Part shown: positions 35,761 to 47,865 of the stretch, one piece after another
Layout of the letters: the number at the start of each line of letters is the position of its first letter
Numbering within the stretch: the stretch's first letter is position 1
Assembly: GCA_039105265.1 (NCBI GenBank)
Contig: JAPFFF010000049.1
Span: 558,001-622,000, forward strand
Source: Tritrichomonas musculus
Taxonomy: Eukaryota; Parabasalia; Tritrichomonadida; Tritrichomonadidae
Reading direction: 5' to 3'
DNA: 64,000 bases
Translations under genes and position numbers: made by a program
Notes under the pieces: model-generated
Database searches by the model: none
What the model was told of the DNA's origin: nothing
Seen by the model: only the letters and a program-made list of their open reading frames with translations

Positions 35761-37647
35761 AATACAAGAAACTTGCTCCGCCGTTTATAAAAAAATTCTA
35801 TTTTAATAAAACAAATAAATGATGAAAACAATAATAATAAAAAGCGGTGAAACAAACAAATAAATAATGAATAAATATCACAGAAAATAAAAATATAAAA
35901 TTTAATTATAACCATATTGTCTTCAATATTAGAAATATATTTGATTAATTAATATCTCAAAGTTCTCTTTCGGTGGATGCATAACCATCCTGGCCTGGCT
36001 GAAGGCGGCATCTGTCGATATAATTAATTGATGATGCCGCCCTCAACCATCCTGGCCTGGCTGAAGGCGGCATCTGTCGATATAATTGATTGATGATGCC
36101 GCCCTCAACCATCCTGGCCTGGCTGAAGGCGGCATCTGTCGATATAATTAATTGATGATGCCGCCCTCAACCATCCTGGCCTGGCTGAAGGCGGCATCTG
36201 TCGATATAATTGATTGATGATGCCGCCCTCAACCATCCTGGCCTGGCTGAAGGCGGCATCTGTCGATATAATTAATTGATGATGCCGCCCTCAACCATCC
36301 TGGCCTGGCTGAAGGCGGCATCTGTCGATATAATTGATTGACGATGCCGCCCTCAACCATCCTGGCCTGGCTGAAGGCGGCATCTGTCGATATAATTGAT
36401 TGACGATGCCGCCCTCAACCATCCTGGCCTGGCTGAAGGCGGCATCTGTCGATATAATTGATTGATGATGCCGCCCTCAACCATCCTGGCCTGGCTGAAG
36501 GCGGCATCTGTCGATATAATTGATTGACGATGCCGCCCTCAACCATCCTGGCCTGGCTGAAGGCGGCATCTGTCGATATAATTGATTGATGATGCCGCCC
36601 TCAACCATCCTGGCCTGGCTGAAGGCGGCATCTGTCGATATAATTGATTGATGATGCCGCCCTCAACCATCCTGGCCTGGCTGAAGGCGGTATCTGTCGA
36701 TATAATTGATTGACGATGCCGCCCTCAACCATCCTGGCCTGGCTGAAGGCGGCATCTGTCGATATAATTGATTGACGATGCCGCCCTCAACCATCCTGGC
36801 CTGGCTGAAGGCGGCATCTGTCGATATAATTGATTGATGATGCCGCCCTCAACCATCCTGGCCTGGCTGAAGGCGGCATCTGTCGATATAATTGATTGAC
36901 GATGCCGCCCTCAACCATCCTGGCCTGGCTGAAGGCGGCATCTGTCGATATAATTAATTGATGATGCCGCCCTCAACCATCCTGGCCTGGCTGAAGGCGG
37001 CATCTGTCGATATAATTGATTGACGATGCCGCCCTCAACCATCCTGGCCTGGCTGAAGGCGGCATCTGTCGATATAATTGATTGACGATGCCGCCCTCAA
37101 CCATCCTGGCCTGGCTGAAGGCGGCATCTGTCGATATAATTGATTGACGATGCCGCCCTCAACCATCCTGGCCTGGCTGAAGGCGGCATCTGTCGATATA
37201 ATTGATTGATGATGCCGCCCTCAACCATCCTGGCCTGGCTGAAGGCGGCATCTGGAATCAGTAATTAATCTTTTATTCAATTACGATTATTAATTCAAAA
37301 ATCTTATCTACTAATTTAATTTTTGAATTGCCATTGAAAATAAAAAATAGGTAATATATAACTAAATATTTAATATATATGAAAAATTAATTTTTTTATA
37401 CTCATATTTTGCATAATAATAAACGAAAAGCTAGTTGATAAAAGATAACTACTTGCTTATTTGCAGAAAATAATTATTTGACTGTGAAAATGATAGAAAA
37501 GTATTTTATATTTAAAAGATATAAATATTTTAATAGATTAATTTAGTTCTTAATTATATATATATCATAATTTTCATATTTTAAAAAGTTTTTTTCAAGC
37601 GGAATGATGAAAAAAAGGCAATTTAAAAAAATGCACTTTTTTCAAAT
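35761..37647 (-). mobile_element. Satellite-carrying repeat, left copy
   Basis: An inverse partial copy of 40024-42468. Outer edge AATACAAGAAACTTGCTCCG at 35761, then a 225-bp flank, the 62-bp satellite (35985-37254) and a 393-bp inner flank ending GCACTTTTTTCAAAT at 37647. The outer edge here is exactly where the right copy switches into its second inverted end, so this copy lacks one end. No coding capacity. Confidence 0.6.
35985..37254 (+). repeat. 62-bp tandem satellite, about 20 copies
   Basis: Units begin CCATCCTGGCCTGGCTGAAG, continue GGCGGCATCTGTCGATATAA, a variable AATTGATTGAT/C part, and end GATGCCGCCCTCAA. Start-to-start spacing is 62 bp (35985, 36047, 36109). Each unit has a 9-bp stem GGCGGCATC/GATGCCGCC around a 20-base AT-rich loop. 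Copies differ at only two or three loop positions and rare single bases, so the array is young or homogenised. GC-rich against a very AT-rich background. Confidence 0.95.
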
Positions 37648-39539
37648 AAACTGGTTCTCAACGGTTGTACAAGTATTTGAGAGGAATTCAAATATCGTAT
37701 TTGAAATTTCGTTAATATCTATATTCATAATGAATATTTATTTTATATACTTTCATAATTAACAATATAATGTTTGATTAGTTATAATGATTAAATAAGT
37801 TATTTAAAATATTGTTAATTTGTGCATTTAATTGCTTTTTTAAATTTTCTTCAGAAATGAATAAACTTCTATACAATTTTTGAATGTAGATAAATATAAA
37901 TTCATGGAAAGAAAATTTTACATCATTCAAATTTTCAAAAGAAAAAATTATAATTGAATTCAAATCATTTTTATTTAGTATTCCTTAGAGAAAGCTAATC
38001 AGAATCTCGTGTATCATTAGTAAAAATGTTCCAACGCAACAAATAGATGCAAATTACATGGAACTTTGGAGTAACTCAGAACGTTCCCATGATTAATGAT
38101 AATCAAATTTCAAATAAATATAGGCTCATTACCAAACTATATAGCAATTCAGCAATACTAGCTTACAAACTGTCATACATTTCCATTTCTTTTATTATAT
38201 AAATCAAATCTAATCATAAATTCCTTTTTTTTATTCATTTTTATTTAAATATGAAAAAACGGTTGTACAACCTAATTGAATTTTGAAAGTAGATAAATGT
38301 AAACTTTTGAATATCTCTCAATTAGTTGTACAACCGCAGAGAAGCAGTTTAGAGGTATTCATGTAGAGAAATTGACGAAATATTGTAATATTGATCATAT
38401 TTTCTTTATTTTTATTTTGAAACTAAGAATGAACTTTAATGGATAAGAATTTTATACTCCTATTTTTGAGATATTTCTATTTTTATTTTTCTGAATAAGA
38501 ATCGTTTTATAATTGAGAGGCTATATAATTTTTTTTATATAAAAATTGATGAAATATAAATATATATATAATTTTGTTTTATTAATTATTATAGTATATA
38601 TATATTGATAACATATTAATACTTATATGTTTAAAAAATATTTATTTTCTAGAGATACACTCGTTTATATTTTTTTTATTTTTTATAAATTTTTAACTTT
38701 TTCAGTTATTATATTTTTTTTATTGAAATAATAAACATTTTTTATCCTAGTAGTATTTTTATTAAAACATTATTTTATTTTATATATATAATATATATTA
38801 TATTTTATATACTATTTAAATTTTATATTTAAGTTTTACATTATATATTAAATAGATAAATTAACAAAAAAAAATGAAAAATTCAATTAAACGATGATTT
38901 TTAATTGAATTTCTAAAATAATATGTTGCTTTGTATTGTGATTATTTTTTGGTTTTCAATATATTAAATATTAAAGTTATTTTTATAATATAGTAATTAA
39001 TAAATTTACTTTATAAAAAATATTTTTAATAATATTTTTAAGAAAATGAGGAAATTTATATTTTTCAAGAATCACTTCACTATTAACTTCACTTCACCGA
39101 AAATAATCATCTCACGTCACTAAAAAATAATAACGTACCAAAATACGATGAAAAATAATTCAAAATAATGCAAAATATAAAATTACATTTTCCTTTAAAA
39201 TGAGAGTATAGAGTAACTTATTTACATAATAAAATTTATTTAAATATTTATTATTATTATATTGTACAATTAGTATATAATTATTTCGTAAATCAATTGA
39301 GAAATAAGTCATTTTCTTAATTTTTTAATGTAAATTTGCATTTAAATTTATATATGGCTAATAAATTGGATATATAACAGATAATATATTTTATAAATCA
39401 AATATAAAATATTATTATTGATTTATAATTCATAAATATTTTCTTAGACTCGAGATATAGATGAAACATTATTTTTTAAATTGTTTTTAAATTCTCAAAA
39501 TAAATTTTTAATCTATATTAAATTTATGTTTATATATTA
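37648..39539. other. AT-rich spacer between the inverted copies
   Basis: No gene is supported. Contains a small hairpin-like unit near 38260-38335 with facing CGGTTGTACAAC and GTTGTACAACCG ends, and a second GGTTGTACAAG at 37662. Open frames are short and low-complexity. Confidence 0.5.
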
Positions 39540-40002
39540 GGCCTATTTCCGAACAAAAAAATATTTACCAAATTTTCAGAATTTTTACAAACGTTCAGTG
39601 AATTTTGTAAATTCAAAATATTCATGAAAAAATGAAAAATTTCTTAAATATTTTTTTTTCATGAATATATTGAGTTTTTATAAACATTTAATTTTTAAGA
39701 ACATTTTTATTTGTATCATTTTCTTTCATACAAACATTAGTATTCATATCTTTAAAACAAAAATTAAAAAGATTTCAAAGCTCATTTATTATTTGCATTT
39801 GTTTCTGATATAAACCTAAACAAAGGCATTCTTCTATTTGCTATCAAAAAGTTCAATGTTTACAAAAAATCATTATGTTTACTAAATTTTATATATTAAG
39901 AAAAAAACATTATATTAACAAATATATTTATTTTCATGAATATAAATAAATTTATAAAAAAACAGAATATTTAATAAACATTTTTTTGTTCGGAAATAGG
40001 CC
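39540..40002. mobile_element. 463-bp MITE flanked by TA
   Basis: Terminal inverted repeats GGCCTATTTCCGAACAAAAA and its reverse TTTTTGTTCGGAAATAGGCC, flanked on both sides by TA (39538-39539 and 40003-40004). No coding capacity. TA duplication and short ends fit a Tc1/mariner-type miniature element. Adjacent to the right satellite-carrying copy. Confidence 0.65.
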
Positions 40003-40023
40003 TATTATATATATATAGACTCG

Positions 40024-42824
40024 ATTTGAAAAAAGTGCATTTTTTTAAATTGCCTTTTTTTCATCATTCCGCTTGAAAAAAACTTTTTAAAATATGAAAA
40101 TTATGATATATATATAATTAAGAACTAAATTAATCTATTAAAATATTTATATCTTTTAAATATAAAATACTTTTCTATCATTTTCACAGTCAAATAATTA
40201 TTTTCTGCAAATAAGCAAGTAGTTATCTTTTATCAACTAGCTTTTCGTTTATTATTATGCAAAATATGAGTATAAAAAAATTAATTTTTCATATATATTA
40301 AATATTTAGTTATATATTACCTATTTTTTATTTTCAATGGCAATTCAAAAATTAAATTAGTAGATAAGATTTTTGAATTAATAATCGTAATTGAATAAAA
40401 GATTAATTACTGATTCCAGATGCCGCCTTCAGCCAGGCCAGGATGGTTGAGGGCGGCATCATCAATTAATTATATCGACAGATGCCGCCTTCAGCCAGGC
40501 CAGGATGGTTGAGGGCGGTATCATCAATTAATTATATCGACAGATGCCGCCTTCAGCCAGGCCAGGATGGTTGAGGGCGGCATCGTCAATCAATTATATC
40601 GACAGATGCCGCCTTCAGCCAGGCCAGGATGGTTGAGGGCGGCATCGTCAATTAATTATATCGACAGATGCCGCCTTCAGCCAGGCCAGGATGGTTGAGG
40701 GCGGCATCGTCAATCAATTATATCGACAGATGCCGCCTTCAGCCAGGCCAGGATGGTTGAGGGCGGCATCGTCAATCAATTATATCGACAGATGCCGCCT
40801 TCAGCCAGGCCAGGATGGTTGAGGGCGGCATCGTCAATCAATTATATCGACAGATGCCGCCTTCAGCCAGGCCAGGATGGTTGAGGGCGGCATCGTCAAT
40901 TAATTATATCGACAGATGCCGCCTTCAGCCAGGCCAGGATGGTTGAGGGCGGTATCATCAATTAATTATATCGACAGATGCCGCCTTCAGCCAGGCCAGG
41001 ATGGTTGAGGGCGGCATCATCAATTAATTATATCGACAGATGCCGCCTTCAGCCAGGCCAGGATGGTTGAGGGCGGTATCATCAATCAATTATATCGACA
41101 GATGCCGCCTTCAGCCAGGCCAGGATGGTTGAGGGCGGCATCATCAATCAATTATATCGACAGATGCCGCCTTCAGCCAGGCCAGGATGGTTGAGGGCGG
41201 CATCGTCAATTAATTATATCGACAGATGCCGCCTTCAGCCAGGCCAGGATGGTTGAGGGCGGCATCATCAATTAATTATATCGACAGATGCCGCCTTCAG
41301 CCAGGCCAGGATGGTTGAGGGCGGTATCATCAATTAATTATATCGACAGATGCCGCCTTCAGCCAGGCCAGGATGGTTGAGGGCGGCATCGTCAATCAAT
41401 TATATCGACAGATGCCGCCTTCAGCCAGGCCAGGATGGTTGAGGGCGGCATCATCAATTAATTATATCGACAGATGCCGCCTTCAGCCAGGCCAGGATGG
41501 TTGAGGGCGGCATCGTCAATTAATTATATCGACAGATGCCGCCTTCAGCCAGGCCAGGATGGTTGAGGGCGGCATCGTCAATCAATTATATCGACAGATG
41601 CCGCCTTCAGCCAGGCCAGGATGGTTGAGGGCGGCATCATCAATTAATTATATCGACAGATGCCGCCTTCAGCCAGGCCAGGATGGTTGAGGGCGGCATC
41701 ATCAATTAATTATATCGACAGATGCCGCCTTCAGCCAGGCCAGGATGGTTGAGGGCGGTATCATCAATTAATTATATCGACAGATGCCGCCTTCAGCCAG
41801 GCCAGGATGGTTGAGGGCGGCATCGTCAATCAATTATATCGACAGATGCCGCCTTCAGCCAGGCCAGGATGGTTGAGGGCGGCATCGTCAATCAATTATA
41901 TCGACAGATGCCGTCTTCAGCCAGGCCAGGATGGTTGAGGGCGGCATCATCAATCAATTATATCGACAGATGCCGCCTTCAGCCAGGCCAGGATGGTTGA
42001 GGGCGGCATCGTCAATCAATTATATCGACAGATGCCGCCTTCAGCCAGGCCAGGATGGTTGAGGGCGGCATCGTCAATCAATTATATCGACAGATGCCGC
42101 CTTCAGCCAGGCCAGGATGGTTGAGGGCGGCATCATCAATTAATTATATCGACAGATGCCGCCTTCAGCCAGGCCAGGATGGTTGAGGGCGGCATCATCA
42201 ATTAATTATATCGACAGATGCCGCCTTCAGCCAGGCCAGGATGGTTATGCATCCACCGAAAGAGAACTTTGAGATATTAATTAATCAAATATATTTCTAA
42301 TATTGAAGACAATATGGTTATAATTAAATTTTATATTTTTATTTTCTGTGATATTTATTCATTATTTATTTGTTTGTTTCACCGCTTTTTATTATTATTG
42401 TTTTCATCATTTATTTGTTTTATTAAAATAGAATTTTTTTATAAACGGCGGAGCAAGTTTCTTGTATTAATTCAAAAATCTTATCTACTAATTTAATTTT
42501 TGAATTGCCATTGAAAATAAAAAATAGGTAATATATAACTAAATATTTAATATATATGAAAAATTAATTTTTTTATACTCATATTTTGCATAATAATAAA
42601 CGAAAAGCTAGTTGATAAAAGATAACTACTTGCTTATTTGCAGAAAATAATTATTTGACTGTGAAAATGATAGAAAAGTATTTTATATTTAAAAGATATA
42701 AATATTTTAATAGATTAATTTAGTTCTTAATTATATATATATCATAATTTTCATATTTTAAAAAGTTTTTTTCAAGCGGAATGATGAAAAAAAGGCAATT
42801 TAAAAAAATGCACTTTTTTCAAAT
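40024..42824 (+). mobile_element. Satellite-carrying repeat, right copy with both inverted ends
   Basis: Begins ATTTGAAAAAAGTGCA and ends TGCACTTTTTTCAAAT. The two ends are inverted repeats of about 355 bp (40024-40379 region and 42469-42824), enclosing the satellite array 40417-42245 and a 220-bp flank. Looks like a non-autonomous element with long inverted ends that has captured or amplified a satellite. No clear target duplication was found, so the superfamily is unknown. Confidence 0.6.
40417..42245 (-). repeat. 62-bp tandem satellite, about 29 copies, inverse orientation
   Basis: Same unit as 35985-37254, read on the minus strand. Unit variants GTCAATCAATT and ATCAATTAATT alternate irregularly, and some units carry GGCGGTATC. 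The two arrays face each other across about 3.2 kb, forming a large potential palindrome. Confidence 0.95.
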
Positions 42825-44774
42825 TGAATATATGATTATATATATAATATATAATCATAAACTTTAATAACGATTTTTTTTCAATAAAAAATTTTAATTA
42901 AAATATTAAGCAAATATCTTTTTATATTTATATGTAATTCATAGATTATATAACTTTTAATAATATTATATATACTATAAAAATATTTAAAATAAATATA
43001 AACAATTAATAAACTTTATATAACTGTATATTCTAAATACTGATCAATTATAAATTCAAAGCGCTTTTCATAAAATGTTAATTTGAGAGAAATGAAATAA
43101 ATAATTTTCTTTATATATTTTGAAGTTTAATTAAAATTTAAATCAAATTTAGAAAGTTTTTTTTCATTTATTTTTTTTTTCATAAATTTTGATTAAAAAA
43201 ATCTTCGAGAATAAAATTGAGAATATAGTAAATAATAATTGAGAGTCATTACATTTGAATTCATATCTTAATATGTAATTTATTATTTTATTATATTATA
43301 GTAATTATATGATATATATAAAATATATAACAATTATATATTAATAAAATAATTTTAAAATACTTTTTTTTATTAAATTTGGCCCATTTTCATGGTTGAT
43401 TTAAATATCATACATAAAAAATGGACTCAGAAAAAGTTCATCTTATCAAAAAGTTCATAATTATTTTTTGAGAGGGCTCAGAAATATCCGGACTTTTTGA
43501 ATGTCAATAAAAACCGCCATGAAAGGTGTTTTTAATTGGCCATCTTGAAAATTGAATTATTGAAAAACCGCGGTTTTCCATTATTTTATTTCCCTATTAC
43601 CAAGAGCGAATCTTGGTTTACTTGCTGCTTCAAAACAGCGCTCTGCCAATGATAAACATTGATGCAGATTGAGGTAAATGTTGGTTTCTTATAGATCATA
43701 GGATCTCCTAAATAGAGATTCTGTCATTACTATAAAATGAGCTCTTGAATCGTATCCAGGAGCACAAGGTTATACTCTTGATCAACATGTTGATTATTTA
43801 AGTGCTTCATTTTAAAGATTTCTCAATATCCAAATTTCAATTTCCAATAACAACTAATTCCATAAAATCATGTGAAATTCATTTTAATAAAATTGATCTT
43901 ATATTTCACATTTTTTTTAGATTTTGCAAAGATAAATATATTGATAGATCTTAAAATTCACACTTTTTCGAAATTTTTTTATTTATTTTTTTTCAATGAT
44001 TTTTAATCGTTGTGGCCCAGCATTTTTTTTTAACTCAGTCGTCTACTTAAGCTCAGTAAATATTAACATAGTATTTACCCTATTACCATTCACAAATATC
44101 AATTAGGTTTACAGACACTCGAAATTCATGAGAAAAAGGTTCAAATGCTGAATTGATCAGTTCTCAATATCAATAAAAATGTTATCCAATCAAAACAATA
44201 AGCTTGATTTACATAAATGATTAAGAAATATATCCAAAATATATGTATTAATAAACATTTTTATATTATTTTTGTGCTTTTTCATGTTCTTTTTCATTTT
44301 TGAGTATATTTTAATCGTCGTGGTAAAACGATATTTCCATTTATAAAAAAAAATAATATTTCTTAAAAAAATATACTCAAAAAAAAATGGAAAACGATAT
44401 TTCCATTTATAAAAAAAAAAAATAATGAAAATGGGAAAATGGAATCGCATAAAGAGAAAATCATATATCACCACAAGTCGGCCCCGTGGACGAAAATAAA
44501 AAAAAAATTATATCATTATAATGCTCATAAAAAATAATTAATATATACAAATTTTGGTGCGAATCTAAATCACTTCACCCTGTCCGCACCTCTTTTATAT
44601 TTAAACAAAATTGTGAAGAAATACATCATAATGTTTATTAATAAGCTTAATGTTCATCAATTTAAATGATGCATTTCTTAAAAATGATCTTACACGGTTT
44701 ATGTTAAACCTATCTAAATATAAAAAATCGAATATTTATTTTAATAAAAAGTTTTTTATTTAAAACGATCTTTA
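42825..44774. other. Gene-free stretch with a decayed coding fragment
   Basis: AT-rich; 43480-43830 is less AT-rich and holds the fragment listed at 43581-43769. A second short protein-like minus-strand stretch lies near 44080-44150 (INSAFEPFSHEFRVSV). No intact gene, tRNA or repeat boundary is visible. Confidence 0.45.
43581..43769 (-). pseudogene. Decayed coding fragment, family unknown
   Basis: A minus-strand frame of 63 codons with non-random composition, PCAPGYDSRAHFIVMTESLF near the start and CLSLAERCFEAASKPRFALG near the end. It has one in-frame stop and no start codon. Base composition is higher in GC than its surroundings, as in real exons here. Probably the remnant of a multicopy trichomonad gene; I do not recognise the family. 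Confidence 0.4.
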
Positions 44775-45428
44775 TTAAAAAGGTTTTATATTCGGTAATT
44801 GAAATGGAGCCTTAATGAAAATTGGTTGACTTGAAGATTGTTCAACTTTTGGTCTCTGAAATGCTTCATTTTGAACGCAATTCCATGTCAAATAATTGTG
44901 AATGAGGTTTTGTCGAATATGCCTGTTATATTTTGCTAATGATAGATTTGAATCCATTGTAACGTAACGTCCATTACAATATTTTGCATATTTTGAATAA
45001 AATGAACGGTATCCTCCTTGTAAGATATAGATGTTATTATAATAAAGGAATGGATATCTTGGATAATTGATCATTCGATCAATTTTACGAAATAAGGAGG
45101 CAATCTCTGGTCCTCGATTTTGTGAAAACTCACAATAAAAAACAATTTTAATGTTATCAAAACTTTCCTCTTGTTTTGAAACTTTAAAATAATCATCAAT
45201 CATGTTGATTGAATCAATTAACTTTGCTTCTTTGATATGCCCTCCTTCATATTCAAAATCATAACGACAATCAATGATATCAATTCTTTCATTCCTTCCT
45301 TGATTCATCTTCATTTTAACAAGTTCATCTGAATTGATATGAGTGATTGACAAATTTTCAGAAGGTTTTTGATCAAAAATAGGAAATTCTTCGGAATCTA
45401 AATCTGGAGCAGGAATATAACTCATCAT
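44775..45428 (-). CDS. Cdc25/rhodanese-like phosphatase
   Basis: 217 residues. IIDCRYDFEYEGGHIKEAKL at 51-70 is the Cdc25 rhodanese-domain signature (usually DCRYPYEYEGGHI). The active-site loop at 98-107 reads YCEFSQNRGP, matching the Cdc25 CEFSSERGP loop with catalytic Cys99 and Arg105, followed by LYYNNIYILQGGYRSFY as in Cdc25. Cdc25 enzymes activate cyclin-dependent kinases by dephosphorylation. The residue before Cys is Tyr98 rather than the usual His, which may change activity. The start could be Met1 or Met2. Upstream on the minus strand are repeated TTTCATTTCATTTC boxes of Inr type. Likely a host gene. Confidence 0.75.
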   Translation of the reverse strand: MMSYIPAPDLDSEEFPIFDQKPSENLSITHINSDELVKMKMNQGRNERIDIIDCRYDFEYEGGHIKEAKLIDSINMIDDYFKVSKQEESFDNIKIVFYCEFSQNRGPEIASLFRKIDRMINYPRYPFLYYNNIYILQGGYRSFYSKYAKYCNGRYVTMDSNLSLAKYNRHIRQNLIHNYLTWNCVQNEAFQRPKVEQSSSQPIFIKAPFQLPNIKPF

Positions 45429-45719
45429 CTTATGAGGAAATACTAAGATAAGAAATGAAATGAAATGAAATCAATCAGAGAGAGATATTTTGATACGAAA
45501 ATATGGTGAAAATTTAAATATAAAGTATTGAAAAGTTGGTAAAATTCTTATCAATTCTCTCTTATTATTTTGTGGAAGAACGTTTACTAAAAAAAATCAA
45601 TTGTTTTATTATTATTATTATTATTGCACAATATGTAAAATTTTATATTTAGTTTTATGATTTTCTTAATAAGGTTTTATTTTGTTAATTTATAAATGGT
45701 CGATCTTTTCTATATTTCA
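45429..45719. promoter_or_regulatory. Upstream region of the Cdc25-like gene
   Basis: On the minus strand TTTCATTTCATTTCATTTC lies about 20-40 nt upstream of the start, a cluster of Inr-like TCATTTC boxes. Further left is a short ATT microsatellite (45609-45627). Confidence 0.4.
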
Positions 45720-45727
45720 TATAATTT

Positions 45728-46929
45728 TAAAGATCTCTTCCCGAAAAATTGAGAGGGGAAATTCCCGTCCTAAACTCCAAAAAATATTCCCGGGAAGAGA
45801 TCAAATTGAATGGAATTATAAAAAATAGGAAATAAATAAAAAAAAATATTTGACCAATTAATCTTTGAAATTTATTCCTTTTTTTTAAAAAATAATTGAA
45901 AATATTCAATGCATTTTTTTTGTTTTTATTTAATTTTTTCATATTAAACCACAACTTTTTCTTAAATTCCCATTTTCTCAAACCATTTTATAATTCAAAA
46001 AAATAAACTTTTTCAGAACTTCCCCATTTCCCCAAATATTTCCCACGTCAAAAAGTTTAACTTTTTCATACAAATTTCAATACTTCCCCATTCCTGGGAA
46101 TGGGGAAATGGGGAAATTGGGAAGTTTAGAAAAAGTTAAACTTTTTGATTTATAAAATAGTCCTAGAAATCCAGGTTTTAAACAAAAAAAAGGAAAATTC
46201 AAGTAACTAAAGCAAGACTTAATAATTTTTCTGCTAAATCAACACTAAAATTATTTTAGTTATAAAAAATCATTCTTTTATACTTTTACAATCAAGAATA
46301 TTCACCATACTCAAAGCAACGTCAAGAATTGATCTGAATTATTTATTATATTTTGCTCATTCTGAAATAAATATTTATTATATTAACGAAATAAGCTTTT
46401 ATAGAAGTAAAAAAAATAATATATATAAAACCTTTTATATTTTTGCATTTTCTTTTCCCTCTATTTTTTATAATTTCGTAAAATAACTTGTATAATACAA
46501 TATTTCATTAAAAAGCACTTTGTTACTAATAAAGTAATGTTTTTGAGTTGTATTTTAAAATGAACAATTTAGAACTTTAACTTTTTATATAACTATTTTT
46601 TTCTATAATTCAATTTTTGATAGCTTAATTGTTCATTCTTTGTCATATTAAAATATAAAAACTACAGTTCGATTCACTATAATTATTTTTTTTTTTTTTA
46701 ATTTTTTCATTCATGAAAAAATTACGTATTTCTCAGGTATATTAATAGAAAAGTATTCCTTTATAAAAATTTTCAAAAAAATTAATTTTTTTTCCTTTGC
46801 GATTGCCTTTCTCAGGTATATTTTAAGAAATTACCTTTCAATTTTTTTTCTTTTCAAAAAGTTCATTTCCCAAATTTTTTTAGAAATTCCCACCCAAGGA
46901 TACCTTTTTTTTTCGGGAAGAGATCTTTA
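45728..46929. mobile_element. 1.2-kb non-autonomous DNA transposon with 8-bp target duplication
   Basis: Inverted ends TAAAGATCTCTTCCCGAAAA at 45728 and its reverse at 46929, flanked by TATAATTT on both sides (45720-45727 and 46930-46937). No transposase. The interior contains facing GGGGAAATGGGGAAA stretches that could form hairpins. An 8-bp duplication fits hAT or P-like superfamilies, but the ends are not the usual CAG type, so the superfamily is left open. Confidence 0.75.
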
Positions 46930-46937
46930 TATAATTT

Positions 46938-47267
46938 ATATCTTTTCAATATTTCTAAGCATCCCGTTATTGTTGAACTTTTTGAAAATGATATAAATTT
47001 TTTTTTAAGATTAAAAAAAAACAGTTGGTAATTTTATCACATATTTTAATTCATTATTGGTTTATATTGTTTATGGTGGTCATATATATGTTGTAAAAAA
47101 TTCTACTTTTTTCTCAAAATATTGATAAAGAATTCAGATACATTTTACCTTTTATTCATTGAAATTATTGAGAAAAGAGACCGTTTAGTAGATTGTTTTG
47201 AGATGAATTTTTCAGACAAGAGTTGATATGTTAAAAACACTTCATTTTTATTTTTGTTCAAGAGACA
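46938..47267. promoter_or_regulatory. Upstream region and Inr of the Myb gene
   Basis: AT-rich, gene-free. An Inr-like TTCATTTTTA lies at 47241-47250, 18 nt before the ATG at 47268, the spacing typical of trichomonad genes. Confidence 0.5.
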
Positions 47268-47771
47268 ATGGCAGAGCAATCTAAAGCAACACAAGTGGAA
47301 GACAATTCATTGTTCGAGATGCTGTTCTTTAGTAAAAATGATGAAGGACAAGGTCGAAGATATTTCAGTCCCAATGAAGATCAAACAATCTTGCAATTCA
47401 TAAAGAGGTGTGAAACTGAGAAAGAAGAACCAGACTGGGAATTTATTGCAGCAGCTCATGATCGTACAGCGAGACAAATTAAGGAGCGTTATGATAACTT
47501 GATGTCAAAAGTTCCAGTTATTTGGACTCCAGTAGAAATTCAAGTTGCGTTAATGATTGAACACGTTCATGGACGAATTTTCAGGTTGTTGGTTCAATCT
47601 CTTCCAAATAAAAGCTGGTATCATATTTGTCGTAAACTGAACGACGCCAAAGCACTTCAAAGAAAATCTAATTTTGCTGCAGAATTCAAAAGAGCAATGA
47701 ACACCAAAGAATATTTGCCCTATCTTGATAACTCATTAATTATCCAATTATGGTTAACGCAAAGCTCTTAA
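47268..47771 (+). CDS. Two-repeat Myb-like DNA-binding protein
   Basis: 167 residues. First Myb/SANT repeat at about 31-80 (YFSPNEDQTILQFIKRCE and DRTARQIKERYDNLM); second, more divergent, at about 85-130 (WTPVEIQVALMIEHVHG and SWYHICRKLNDAKAL). Tryptophans are partly replaced, as is common in the short Myb proteins that are greatly expanded in trichomonads, where members bind AAC-G type elements near promoters. Likely a nuclear transcription regulator. Codons are less AT-biased than in the flanking DNA, supporting a host gene. Confidence 0.8.
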   Translation: MAEQSKATQVEDNSLFEMLFFSKNDEGQGRRYFSPNEDQTILQFIKRCETEKEEPDWEFIAAAHDRTARQIKERYDNLMSKVPVIWTPVEIQVALMIEHVHGRIFRLLVQSLPNKSWYHICRKLNDAKALQRKSNFAAEFKRAMNTKEYLPYLDNSLIIQLWLTQSS

Positions 47772-47865
47772 TTTTTCAATTTAAATTAAATTAAGCAATT
47801 TTCTAAAAGAAATTTCGAAAAAATATCTATTAAAATATTATTATACATGTGAACGCGTAGAAGTT

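Noticed and set aside
38260-38335. Mini-element with GGTTGTACAACC ends
   Set aside because: Only about 75 bp and the core is self-complementary; no target duplication. Mentioned as a hairpin only.
35985-42245. CRISPR-like array
   Set aside because: Units are uniform 62-bp tandem repeats without unique spacers, in a eukaryotic context.
43480-43830. Possible structured RNA gene in a less AT-rich island
   Set aside because: No tRNA cloverleaf or snRNA motif could be traced; the stretch reads better as a decayed coding fragment.
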